Positions 1 to 12,700 of a DNA stretch of 64,000 nt are shown here, piece after piece. The first letter of the stretch is position 1. Every line of letters starts with the position of its first letter. The DNA comes from Chionis minor (Eukaryota > Chordata > Aves > Charadriiformes > Chionididae), in contig VZSF01008745.1 of the NCBI GenBank assembly GCA_013398295.1, positions 62,001 to 126,000 on the forward strand, read 5' to 3'. A program made the position numbers and the translations under genes. Under the pieces are notes generated by a model. That model worked only from the letters and a program-made list of their open reading frames with translations. It made no database searches and was not told the DNA's origin.

Positions 1-905
1 AGTGACTAAAGCAAAATGTCATACAGTAGCGCACAGTATCCATATGGTGTTACAAAGCAGTGTAACTATCAGAGTTTTAGCTGTCACAGCTGAGGTGTGG
101 GTAATTGGAGGGCATGGATGGACCTCCAAAGGGCAAGTATCAAAGAATGTTAGAAAAGGATATATATCAGTCATCATGCAAGAGGATCTAAGTCCATGCA
201 AAAACTTTAAACAGAATAATCACATAAGCATAATAATACCAATTAAATGTAATTTGGCAAGTAAATACCAAGCAGAATTTGTTAATAATACATTAATTAA
301 GATATTATCAAATACAGTTAGCGGCCTAATAGCATAGGCATCTTTTTCTAGACATAGTAAATATATTATCTTAAAATGAACTATCAACATGTCTAATTAT
401 TAATCTCTTCAACTTTAATCTATTGTTGAAGTAGATATATGATTATTCAGACATTACCATAGAAGACACATTACAAAATAAAAGTAAAAGCAGTCTTAAC
501 AACAATGTCAAAAGCTCTGATGTTAGCAGGCTTTGCAGGGCTTCAGGGAAATTTTACACGCTCATAGTTCATTGCAGGCTTAGACCTAAAACCAGCTAAG
601 ATGTGGACTTTAGCATGGAGATGTAAATTTTACCAGTTCGAAGACAATACAATCGGAACATGACTTGTTTGGATAAGCGTTTGAGCTTTGAGGAGACCTA
701 ATAGGTTTTTAGTTACATTCTTAGGAATATTCATTGGTTGAGCATTGAGATGAGCTAAATAAAAGAAAGGAAGGCTGGAATAAAATGTTTTTCTGCAAAT
801 ACTTATGTTGCAGCATAACTTGAAATGAAGGGGTGCTTTCATGGAGTACGTGAATGTTTGAAGAATGAGTGCCCAAGCCTAGCTGAGAATTTCAAATACA
901 GACAA
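1..905. other. Unannotated AT-rich DNA
   Basis: No gene, tRNA or recognisable repeat seen. Open frames here are short and lack recognisable motifs. Confidence 0.6.
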
Positions 906-1283
906 GAATCATGGAATCATTTAGGTTGGAAAATACCCTAAAGGTCATCAAGTCCAACCATTAACGTAACTGATAAAACCACCACTAAACCATGTCCCTC
1001 AGCACCACGTCTACCTGTCTTTTAAATACCTCCAGGGATGGTGACTCAACCACTTCCCTGAGCAGCCTGTTCCAATGTTTGACAACCCTTCCAGTGAAGA
1101 AATTTCCCCTCATGTCCACTCTAAACCTCCCCTGGCAAAACTTGAGGCCATTTCCTCTTGTTTTATCACTTGCTACTTGGAAGAAGAGACCGACCTCTAC
1201 CTTGCTACAACCTCCTTTCAGATAGTTGAGGAGAGCAATAAGGTCTCCCATGACCCCCCTTTTCTCTAGGCTAAACAACCCCA
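906..1283 (-). mobile_element. CR1 LINE, 3' end (outer element, part 1)
   Basis: Reads as the reverse complement of a CR1 3' end: tail repeat GAATCATGGAATCATTTAGG, then the 3' coding end, whose minus-strand frame gives [20 protein letters not shown], the usual C-terminus of CR1 reverse transcriptase. Homology stops in the sequence CTAAACAACCCCA and resumes at about 2618, where another CR1 has been inserted. Confidence 0.9.
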
Positions 1284-1287
1284 CTTG

Positions 1288-2617
1288 ATAGAATTATAGA
1301 ATCTATTCCAGTTGGGTTGGAAAGGACCTTTAAAGGTCATCTAGTCCAACCCCCCTGCAATGACCAGGGACATCTTGAACTAGATCAGGTTGCTCAGAGC
1401 CCCATCCAGTCTGACCTTGAATGTTTCCAGGATGGGGCATATATCACCTCTCCAGGGAACCTGTGCCAGCGTTTCACCACCCTCAGCATAAATGTCTTCC
1501 TTGTATCTTGTCTCTATCAACCCTCTTTTAGTTTAAAACCATTACCCCTTGTCCTATTGCAACAGGCCCTGCTGAAAGTCTGTCCCCACCTTATAAGCCT
1601 ACTGTAAGTACTGGAAGGCTGCAATAAGGTCTCCCTGGAGCCTTCTTCAGGCTGAATAACCCAAATTTTCTCAGCCTTTCCTCATAGGAGAGGTTTTCCA
1701 GTCCTCTCATCGTCTTCCTGGCCCTCCTCTGGACCCACTCCAACAGGTCTATGTCTTCTGCGCTGAGAGCTCCAGAGCTGGATGCAGTACTCCAGCTGGC
1801 GTCTCACGAGAGCAGAGTAGAAGGGGAGAACCACCTCCCTTGACCACACTTCTTTTGATGCAGCCCAGGATGCAGTTGGTTTTCTTGGCTGTAAATGTGC
1901 TTTGCCAGCTCATGTCCACCAATACCCCCACGTCCTTCTTGGCAAGGCTGCTCTCAATCCCTTCATCCCCCAGCCTGTATTGATACCTGGTCCTGACCCA
2001 GGTATCAACAAAACCCAGGTTTTATTCAACAAAGCACTTGGCTTTGTTGAACCTCACAAGGTTCACATGGGTCCCACCTCTCAAGCTTGTCCAAGTCCCT
2101 CTGGATGGCATTCCATCCCTCAGGTGTGTCCACTGCACCATTCCCTTACGTGTGTCCACTGTCACCTGCAAACTTTCTGAGGGTGCACCCAATCCCACTG
2201 TCTGTGTCACTGATATTAAACAGTACTGGCCCCAGTACAGACCCATGAGGGAACCACTTGTCACCAATCTCCATCTGGAAAATGAGCCATTGACTATTAC
2301 CCTCTGGATGTAACCATCAAACAATTCCTCATCCACTGAGCAGTCCACCAATCACATCCAAATCTCTCCAACTAAGAGAGAAGGATGTTGTGGAGGACCA
2401 TGTCAAAGGCCTTAGAGAAGTCCAGAGAGATGATATCCATAGCTTTTCCCCTGTCCACTGATGTAGTCAGTCCATCATACCAGCCGGTGGTTTGGTCAGG
2501 CAGGACTTGCCCTTGGCGAAGCCATGCTGGCTTTCTTGAATCACCTCTCTGTCCTCCGCGTGCTCTAGCATAGCTTCTAGTAGGTTCTGTTCCATGATCT
2601 TTCCAGGTACAGAGGTG
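1288..2617 (-). mobile_element. CR1 LINE, inserted inside another CR1
   Basis: A second CR1 on the minus strand, of a different subfamily from its host. It begins with a degenerate tail (TAGAATTATAGAATC) and runs through the C-terminal region into the reverse-transcriptase palm; the box around the first catalytic Asp reads LDFSKAFDMV in the minus-strand frame near 2400. It is truncated at its 5' end inside the reverse transcriptase. Several frame breaks and stops mean it is not functional. Confidence 0.88.
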
Positions 2618-3019
2618 AGTTCCCTCAGCCACTCCTCATAGGACTTGTTCTCTAGACCCCTCACCATTGCTCTTCTCTGGACGCACTCCAGCACCTCTAT
2701 GTCTTTCTTGTAGTGAGGAGTCCAAAGCTGAACACAGTATTTGAGGTGGGGCCTCACCAGTGCTGAGTATGGGAGGGACATGATCATTTCCCTAGTCCTG
2801 CTGGCCACACTATTCCTGATACAGGCCAGGTTGCTACTGACCTTCTTGGACACCTGGGCACGCTGCCAGCTCATATTCATCTGACTGTTGACCAACACCC
2901 CCAGGTCCTTTTCCACTGGGCAGCTTTCCAGCCACTCTTCCCCAAGCCTGTCATGCTGCATGGAGTTGTTGTAACCCAAGTGCAGGACCCAGCACTTGAC
3001 CTTGTTGAACGTCATACAG
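2618..3019 (-). mobile_element. CR1 LINE, outer element, part 2
   Basis: Continues the outer CR1 exactly where part 1 stops (AGTTCCCTCAGCC follows AACCCC in typical CR1). The minus-strand frame includes [15 protein letters not shown] and [13 protein letters not shown], standard CR1 C-terminal reverse-transcriptase segments. Homology ends near the CATACAGG at 3019, the 5' truncation point. Confidence 0.88.
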
Positions 3020-4893
3020 GGATTCATGAAAGAAGAAATAGGTGGTCCATTAAGCACCTGTGCAGGTTAGGAGATTGCTTCTGGAGGGAATAAAAAGATC
3101 AGAGTAAAGAAGATATCTGAGACAGAAGAAGTGAGATAAAGAGACTGGCACACTACAAAGATATATATAGCATTGGTTGTAAATGTTTGAAGGACAAATG
3201 TTTTCATTCACCTTACTAATATTATGTAAAAATCTCAGTATATGGGAGAAATTCAGCTAATGGGAATCATGGAGAAAAGTAATATGTGTGGTCTTTTAAA
3301 CTGAAACCCAAACAAGAAAAAAAAAAACCCTTTGATCTTTGCTGTGCCTGGAAAACAGAAGAGCAGATTGTTATACAAATTTCTTGATACGTTTTTATGT
3401 TCCAATTACAGTACAAAACAGTCTTACTTTATTTAAATAGAACTGAGGTCAAAGTATTTTGTGAGGTGCAGAATTTGTTTGTGGTATTTAGCCTGGTTAC
3501 CAAAAATACATGCTGGATTTTGACTTATAAAACAAAAGAGATTTGTTCCTAAGTTACTGTTCATATGAACAACGTAAGTAAAGGAAAAGCATAAGTGTTC
3601 AGATAATATTAGACCTATCAAGTCTGAACCCCAAAACTTGAAGGGCGTCCTTGAACCCTAGGGAAAGAAATGCACTTTGCTTAAGTCAAAGTGAGATAAC
3701 GCTTTGGAGAAGACAAAGTAGTTTGTGGTTCGTTGTTTAGTAGACTGTTAAAGCCTNTCCCTCAGCCACTCCTCATAGGACTTGTTCTCTAGACCCCTCA
3801 CCATTGCTCTTCTCTGGACGCACTCCAGCACCTCTATGTCTTTCTTGTAGTGAGGAGTCCAAAGCTGAACACAGTATTTGAGGTGGGGCCTCACCAGTGC
3901 TGAGTATGGGAGGGACATGATCATTTCCCTAGTCCTGCTGGCCACACTATTCCTGATACAGGCCAGGTTGCTACTGACCTTCTTGGACACCTGGGCACGC
4001 TGCCAGCTCATATTCATCTGACTGTTGACGAACACCCCCAGGTCCTTTTCCACTGGGCAGCTTTCCAGCCACTCTTCCCCAAGCCTGTCATGCTGCATGG
4101 AGTTGTTGTAACCCAAGTGCAGGACCCAGCACTTGACCTTGTTGAACGTCATACAGGGATTCATGAAAGAAGAAATAGGTGGTCCATTAAGCACCTGTGC
4201 AGGTTAGGAGATTGCTTCTGGAGGGAATAAAAAGATCAGAGTAAAGAAGATATCTGAGACAGAAGAAGTGAGATAAAGAGACTGGCACACTACAAAGATA
4301 TATATAGCATTGGTTGTAAATGTTTGAAGGACAAATGTTTTCATTCACCTTACTAATATTATGTAAAAATCTCAGTATATGGGAGAAATTCAGCTAATGG
4401 GAATCATGGAGAAAAGTAATATGTGTGGTCTTTTAAACTGAAACCCAAACAAGAAAAAAAAAAACCCTTTGATCTTTGCTGTGCCTGGAAAACAGAAGAG
4501 CAGATTGTTATACAAATTTCTTGATACGTTTTTATGTTCCAATTACAGTACAAAACAGTCTTACTTTATTTAAATAGAACTGAGGTCAAAGTATTTTGTG
4601 AGGTGCAGAATTTGTTTGTGGTATTTAGCCTGGTTACCAAAAATACATGCTGGATTTTGACTTATAAAACAAAAGAGATTTGTTCCTAAGTTACTGTTCA
4701 TATGAACAACGTAAGTAAAGGAAAAGCATAAGTGTTCAGATAATATTAGACCTATCAAGTCTGAACCCCAAAACTTGAAGGGCGTCCTTGAACCCTAGGG
4801 AAAGAAATGCACTTTGCTTAAGTCAAAGTGAGATAACGCTTTGGAGAAGACAAAGTAGTTTGTGGTTCGTTGTTTAGTAGACTGTTAAAGCCT
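2621..4893. repeat. 1136-bp direct tandem duplication with one N at the joint
   Basis: 2621-3756 and 3758-4893 are the same sequence at a constant offset of 1137. By eye I see one substitution (2893/4030) and no length change, even in the A-run near 3320. The duplicated unit contains a CR1 fragment and about 740 bp of unique DNA. The single N sits exactly between the copies, the mark of two overlapping contigs that were joined but not merged. Confidence 0.95.
3758..4156 (-). mobile_element. Second copy of the CR1 fragment (part of the 1136-bp duplication)
   Basis: Same CR1 segment as 2621-3019, differing at one base (C at 2893, G at 4030; Leu to Phe in the minus-strand frame). It is preceded by a lone N at 3757. 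Almost certainly not an independent transposition, because the flanking unique DNA is duplicated with it. Confidence 0.9.
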
Positions 4894-5731
4894 GTAGCAC
4901 TTCTATTCGCCTATGCACATATGGTATTTAGCTGTTTTGAATAACAGGAATGTCTTACTGATGAGTATAACTGTCCACCTGGACCGTACAGATGGTTGAA
5001 GTAGCTCCTGAATCGCTTCATCATACAGCATAGCATGCAGTTAAACTGGCACTGATTTTGTTCTGTTCCTTGGCTGTAAGGAGCTGCTTCATGATCACAT
5101 AGCCCTCCACACAGCTGATAAACTGTAATCTTGACTGGTGTCCTCGTACTACAAATCCCCTCTGCCCCTTGTCAGTCAGAGGACCTGTGAACTACCCATG
5201 ACGAAACAGTGGTTTTGCCTTACAGAGATCAGTTTATGTTAGGAACCTGAGCTGAGAACATCTCCCCTTTTCCTAATAAGTTAAATAATCAGTTTGAGAG
5301 TTGGCTGCAATAAAGCTGTGAACATCTTCATGGATAATGTAGTCAGAGTATAAAGATTATGTCCTAGCACTTCACTAATAGTTGGTGGGCACAGGAAACA
5401 GAGCACCCTGCAGTTCTTGTAAGTCATTTCCAGGACAGATGATTTTCAAGCACCACTTTTTCTCCAGATCTTGAGAACGGAACCATACTTCAAAGGGCTA
5501 ACCCCTGTGTTGCACAGCCTGATGTGATTGAATGAAGCAGCTTCATGTTTATTGTTTCTTTTTTTTCAGGTTTGTTATTATTCTTGGATAGAAGATATTG
5601 CCACTCCACAACCCTACTTCATATGGGTGTCAAGTAAGATGTGAAGATTTTAGAAACTGCTTTTTACAATTTCCTAAGAGAAACTGTTTATACCATTTTT
5701 AATACTTTAGATTTGATATTGTATCGGGAAA
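4894..5731. other. Unannotated unique DNA between duplication and CR1
   Basis: Nothing recognisable. A pyrimidine tract plus CAG at 5558-5570 looks like a splice acceptor but has no supporting exon. Confidence 0.5.
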
Positions 5732-6706
5732 CATAGAATCATAGAATGTTAGGGATTGGAAGGGACCTCTGGAGATCATCTGGTCCAGCCCCCCTGCCAG
5801 AGCAGGTCCACCGACAGCAGGTTGCACAGGATGGCGTCCAGGCGGGTTTGGAATGTCTCCAGAGTCGGAGACTCCACCATCTCTCTGGGCAGCCTGTTCC
5901 AGTGCTCTGCCACCCTCAAAGGAAAGAAGTTCCTCCTCATGTTCAGATGGAACTTCCTATATTCAAGTTTGTACCCATTACCTCTTGTCCTATCACTGGG
6001 CACCACTGAAAAAAGACTGGCCCCCTCCTCCTGGCACCCTCCCTTTAAGTATTTATAAGCATTGATGAGATCCTCTTTCAGCCTTCTCTTCTCCAGACTA
6101 AAAAGACCCAACTCCCTCAGCCTTTCCTCATAAGAAAGATGTTCCAGCCCCCTAATCATCTTTGTAGCCCTTTGCTGTACCCTCTCCAACAGTTCCCTGT
6201 CCTTTTTGAACTGGGGAGCCCAGAACTGGGCACAGTACTCCAGATGTGGCCTCACCAGGGCAGAGTAGAGGGGGAGGATGACCTCCCTCGACCTGCTGGC
6301 CACACTCCTCTTGATGCACCCCAGGATGCGATTGGCCTTCTTGGCCACAAGGGCACATTGCTGGCTCATGGGCATCCTTTTGTCCAACAGGGCTTCCAGT
6401 TCCCTCTCTGCAGAGCTGCTTTCCAGCAGGTCAGCCCCCAACCTGTACTGCTGCATGGGGTTATTCCTCCCCAGGGCCAGAACCATACACTTGCTTTTGG
6501 TGAATTTCATTAGGTTTTTCCCTGCCCAACTCTTCAGCCTGTCCAGGTCACACTGAATGGCAGCACAGCCTTCTGGTGTGTCAGCCACCCCTCCCAGTTT
6601 CGTGTCATCAGCAGACTTTCTGATGGTACACTCTGTCCCCTCATCCAGGTCATTGATGAATACATTGAACAGGACTGGACCCAGCACTGACCCCTGAGGA
6701 ACACCA
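5732..6706 (-). mobile_element. CR1 LINE, 5'-truncated, with long open frame
   Basis: Minus-strand CR1 beginning with the tail repeat CATAGAATCATAGAATG and ending, truncated, just upstream of the reverse-transcriptase catalytic box. The open frame at 6687-5776 spans 303 codons without a stop: it starts [19 protein letters not shown], then [10 protein letters not shown] (the second catalytic Asp pair), and runs through [20 protein letters not shown] to the usual C-terminus. The residue before ADD is Ser rather than the Phe common in CR1. With only the last third of the enzyme present, it cannot act alone. Confidence 0.93.
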
Positions 6707-9700
6707 CATCATTTAGAAATTAGCAGCTGGTCTTCCTGTGCCAACACTGATTTCTTTTGGCAATTTCTCTCTGAACAGGTACGATATTTATATGGCAGGA
6801 GACCACAGATGATCGAAAAATGTTTCTGTAGTAGATCTGATTCAATAAAAGTAAGGTATGATATAGATCATGTTTGACTACTTGATAGATAGGTATGACT
6901 AGTAGATTTATTCATATCTTCACTATGGAAAGTATTCATTCTTCATTGTCTTATTTTTCAGAACACTGGAGGTATGGGAAGCTAAGGATTTTTTTTCCTT
7001 ATGACTCATAGGAACCAAGATAAGTGTCCTGATATTGATTCAAACTCTAAAAATCTTCACACCCACAGTTTATCAATCTTCATCTTTTATTTTCTGTTCA
7101 GCAGATACAAACCAAAGATAGCAACTGATCAATCACGTATGATTCAGCAGGTTGGTGCCGTTGTCCTTGAATATGGTCATTTTTTTATCTAACGGCATTC
7201 ATTTCTTTATAATGTCCTTGATATTCTGCTTCCTCCAGCCCATTGCCTGATCTCTCTCATTCTGGGTCCATCTTTCTACCAGACAGATTTTTCATGTCTG
7301 AACCGTGTCTTCATTCCTGTTAATAAGCCATTTAGATGAGGAATCATCAGAAATTAGTCTTTATTCTCTTTGTTAGACTGCAGATGATTGCTCTACTCAA
7401 ATCCTACTACGTTTGCTCTCACAGCAGGATCATAGCTGTGTGTGAGCTGATTACCTGCACAGCTGCAATTTTGTTTCATGCTTTATTACAAGAGATAAGT
7501 ACATAGCTTTGTGCGGTGCTGAGTCCCCAAGTCCTCTGCTATATCAGTACCTAGTTCTTGTACATCTTTGGGTCAGATGCGTACAGCAGCAAAATTCCTT
7601 ACTGTACATCAGGTGAGGTCTTAATGTGACCATTGAAGACAAGAGCTAGCAGTGTTCCACAGATGTAATCAACTGACAGGGATGGCCTTCATCAAAATAA
7701 GTCTGTTATGGGATTGAAAAAAAGAATAGATGCCTGTTCAAATTTCAAATTATTTTGATTTATGAAAATCAATGCTGATTTATGAAAATGATTAGTCTTT
7801 CTGTTCAAAATTTCACCAGCGATTCAGACAGTTCCTACTTTGTCCAACTTTTTTCCCCAGAACAAACTCTGATGGTGCAATGTCGTGGTTTTTGTTTCTT
7901 TTCCAAATGATGCTGAATCATTATAGCAGACAGGATGTTTACAAAATCAGCATGTCATTTAAAATTCATATTCCCTTCAAAATCTGCCAGTACCCTTGCT
8001 CTTTCTTATGGTATCAGTTTTGCCAGGTACAGTGACTAAAATTTCCCAGGAGAAAAGTGGAAACAAATTTGTTGCACGTGTGTCATCATCACATTTTAGT
8101 TACTCAAAACATTTTGGTAAGTAAAAATTTTACAGAATAAAAAGCAACAGAGAATGTGGCTTTTGGGTAATTCAGTGGTCAAAGCTATGATGTTCTAGCA
8201 CTTTTGTGCATTATATTCATAAAGCAGTTTTTAGAACTTAATACAAATTCGTAGATGATGCTAACAATGCTATTAAAAGATGCTGGAACTCTGAAATTTA
8301 GAACAAGGTCACTGGCAGCCTCTAATGAGACCATCTTCTTAATACAAGGCTAATTATTTCTTGATGGAACAGTCTGTGATAATAATCACCATGCTTTTAT
8401 ACGGAAAAGAGAGAGCATGCAGGAGTTGAATTGATATTTAGCAGCTCAGAAATGTCACAGAAACAAAATCAGCTAATTTTGATAGGTTTGTTGATTTCCT
8501 GTCCACTAGATAATAGCAAACCTTTTTGCGTGTTTTTTTGTGTCATTCATTATTTAAATAGCCTGATGTTATTGTTGTTGGCATAGCTGTACAAACAGAA
8601 ACTCAAGAGAAAGTTCTTGGTTTTTTCTTGATATTAAGAAACTTATAGACAGGGGGAAGCTGAGAGAAACAATCGAACAGTAGATGATATTCCTCAAATA
8701 AAATTTATTTTGACAAAGCAGCTGAGGCCTGAGATTCTTTCTGCAATCTAGGATTCAAAATTATTTTCAGTTTAAAGCGAGAGTAAGAATGGGCTCTGAT
8801 GCCTGGTAATTGCTAGCTCCACTGTATTTTAAATTTTTGTAGTTCTGTCTAACCTCATATGACAGGGTGCCATTGCTAAAAGCCTCTGTCTTTCATCAAG
8901 CCTATATGCCAAATTATTGTTATGTGGAGTAGGTACACCTTTACTAAGGGAAAAGAGCCCAGAAGTACCAATAAACTCTGTGTGAGTTAGAAAATGGATG
9001 GTGTTACCTTTTTTCCAGGATCCTCTACGTTAGTCCTCTGATAAATCTGTCTGATAGGAAGTTTCTTATTTTTAAATCTTAATCGATAACTTAGATGTAT
9101 TGAATTAAGAAATTAGTTTATCTTGCACTGGAACTTTAGTTTTCATATTCTTCACCAAACAATTCAAATGGAGGTGGTGATAGGAATTAATTAACCAAAT
9201 ACTTAATTCCCAGGCCCACTATTCTTACCTGGTAATAAACTGTAATTTATAGAGCCAAAACTAACATAGGGAAGCAAAGTTTTACATTGCTGAAGATCTA
9301 TAATATGTTGCTACTACTTGGTAATTTGAAGCAAAACTCCAGGAATGTATTTTTAAACTTTTTGCTTTAAAGAAGTCTTATTTCAAGTGAGCTGAGGTTG
9401 TGACTGCTCCTCTGTTGACTTACATTTTCAATTGTATTATGTTGTTTGCATTGTACTAAAACATTTTGGACTGTAATGGAAAAAATATTTTTCTTTTGGC
9501 AGCCTCAGGGAAGTTGTGTCTGTGCTCATGAGGTTTCTCAAAAAGCTAAACATTGAAGAAAGCATATTAAGTAGTGACAGCTTAAGGAAACAATTCTGAC
9601 ATTATACGGTGAAATATCTTAGTCAAGAAGTAAGATACTTACACGTTTCTGTTAACTGTCAACTTCGTTTTCAAAACTAATATACTGTTCCAAGAAGGAT

Positions 9701-12700
9701 GTTAATTAGACAAGCTTCTAGGAATGCAACAAAAGTATATTTTGAACTATTTAGGCATTTTCATACTTCAAAGAAATACATTGTTGCTATGTCTTTTGGA
9801 TCCCTGTATATGAGGGATATAATAATTTTTTGCAGCGTGTGCCAGTGTACCTGGCCCTAACTTGCCAGGCATTGAATCCGTCATCTGAAATGCGCATATG
9901 CCTCATTATTTACTTACTAAATCATCTGCTGTGCTTATTGAGCAGATGAATCTGCAAGTCATGGGGCTGCGCATCCCAGTGGTTATTCAACAGCACTCTG
10001 CAAAATAATGGTAAAGCCTCTGTTTTCCCCTTTAAAATCTACTCCATTCTACATTTTCTGATATTAGTGATAAAACTTGGGTTTACCCCTTTTATCCCAA
10101 CAATTTAATACAGTTTAGGTGTGATAGTTTATGGGTGTTAGGTGTGTGACAGAGGTAGATTCATTTCCTATTTACACATCACTAAGACTATTTATTAAAT
10201 TAGTTGTCACTGCTATGAAAATTTGTTGAAGGAAACAGTGTTGAGCTGGTATTTCTTAGGCATATTTGTGAAATGATGGGATTATAAAACGTAAGCAATG
10301 GCCTACCTTTGCTAAATTACTGACACATGGAAGAAAGAACTGTGTATTCCAGGGCTGGTTTGTAATAAAACTACTCTAATATAAATTGAAATATATTTGC
10401 GTACAAGACCATATTAGAAAAATGTATTGCCTCTTTCATTGCCTTCTACTACTTCTGTTGTAAATATGAACCTTCACAAGGGGGTATATAAAGTCACTTA
10501 TCTGACTCCAGCTTTGCATTGATGTGGTCCCAGCCGCCTGGAAGGCAGGACCTTAGGCTGTGACAGCAAACTTCTCTGTTCTAGGCAAAAGACAGGTCCG
10601 TGAGCTCTGTTATGACCTGCCATGTTTCAAGTGCAATAGTCCTCTCGTGCCTCAAAATACTTGATAACATTCATGCTCAGCCTTTCTGAGGAAACAGGCC
10701 AAGGGGTCCCCTTGGAAGGAGCTGTACGTACCTCTACGTACCTCCGTCAGTCTCGACCTAACACATATACATGTGCCCATTGAGTGCCTAGCTGTGTGTC
10801 CGTATTGCTTTTTGGGAGGGGGGTGGCTATGAGTAGTCTGCAAGCTGCTAGAGCAAGTCATCAGCTTTATCAGCTGCTTCCAAATGACAGCACTTTTGGG
10901 AAAGAGGACAGCAGAGAGTGAGTCACGGGCCTAATGAAGTGGTCTGGGAGGTCATCTTCCTCTTTGAGATGCACGAAATGAAATGGTTGGTTGGTCAAAT
11001 AAGTTAAAGTCAAGGGAAATCCTCTCAAAATCACTATTCCAACCATTGTTATAAGTATCTTTGGCAATAATTTGAAAATTGTTGGTCTTCTCCTAAAAGT
11101 TGCCCTACCCTTCTCTAGTGGCAAGTGGCCAGTACAGTATCACCCATGATGACACTGCTGTTGTCACCATTGTTGTTGTGGGTCAGGTGGAGAACAGGTA
11201 TGGTAGAGAAGTGATGAAGAGGAAAGTTCACTGTTGTGAAGGTGCAGTGAACAGCGGGCTTCGCTTCTGAGAGTGGAAACATGAGGCTGGGCTCCACACA
11301 CGACTTGCTGTGACAGATCTCCTTCGATAGCCTTCACCGAAGACATCATGCACAGGTAGCATGAGTATAATAACATTTCACTTCCCTCGCTAGCTATTGT
11401 GACTTCCCACAGGCAGAGACTCTTCTTTCAGCTTCTCTTCATGCACATGCCCTGACGTTTGGCCGCTGGCCACTATGGCCTCACAGTGTCAGAGGTCCTC
11501 TCCCCGTGAGCACGGTTCTCCAGCATGCAGGAACACTACGCCCAAACTCCGAGGCGGCCGCTGGGCGGGTTGGCTCCCAAGCCGGCGGCGATACAGTCGC
11601 ATTGGTGTGGCATTCACCTCCCCTAGTTAGTCCCTCTGAGATGAGTTCTTTGTAATTACGTCTCTGTAATTATTTCCTTCTCTGGTGTGGCAGTAGCGAG
11701 GCAGGCGCTGCCCCAAACACCATGGGAGGAGTTGTGTGCTACCTTCTGCTGCCGTATGCCTGGTGCTTGTGAAAAGCCCAGAATGACAGGGAGAGGGAGG
11801 GCAGGAAAAGGACCCAAAGGTGTGTTCCTTCAACACCTCCTGCTTGGCACTTGAGCCCTGGTTTTATGATGGTCAAGTGTCACAGGGGACCAAGTTACAG
11901 GGTGAATCAAACTCTATATTTAGGAAGAACAACTGGAAGCTATGACAGGAATTCCCTTTTACACTTCACTCCTCAGCCGAGTCCCACTCCAGCCTGGAGG
12001 AGCTCTCAGTGCCGTCCAGGCTGAAAGCATCGGAGCTATTTCAGACTCATTAAAAGGATCACAGTCAATATCTCAGCTGGTAGAAGAAGGTACCTCTTTC
12101 AGCATCGAAAGGAGGTGCACGTACTCTCTTGACGGTTTGGAGCTTTTCTTATATAAGTAAATAAGTAAGCTAATCTTGAAGGGGTCAATTAAGAGCTTGA
12201 AAGACCCTTATGAAAACTGTTTAATAACTGCTGCGAGGTGACTACAATAGTTGTGGCTTTCTGCTTATTATATTGTCTTGTGCAGCGTATCAGCATATTC
12301 AGAGCAGATTGTTATAGTTATTGCTTCATAATCTGTGGGGATCTTTAAAGGTTTAAAACAGAAAGTCACTTAAATACCTAGTGACTCATAAGAAGCCTAA
12401 CTGTGTATTAGCTCGAATATTGTAGTACATAGGTACATGCTTATTGTTTTCTATGTGTTTGTTATAGCTAGTGAAATATTACATGGGGGTTTTGGTGGTA
12501 AGAGAGGCATTCTTTCACTGTAAGCTGAACAGGTAACTGTGGCAGAGAAAACTGCTTTATAGAAAATGTGATGGCATTTGCCTAGAGTACGTAGTAAGTT
12601 TTTGCGTAACAGGCTGGAAGCTGCAAAGTGGGGGTTTTCTCTCTTTCCTTTGTACTAGCTGGGTCTCACAGCGGGTTAGTTCCTGTCAAAGCCTTTTAAT

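Noticed and set aside
2..337. 111-codon open frame at the window edge
   Set aside because: AT-rich sequence, no motif, no splice or promoter context; consistent with chance.
2467..3057. 196-codon minus-strand frame as a gene
   Set aside because: It is a chimera of the outer and inner CR1 across the nested junction, not a host gene.
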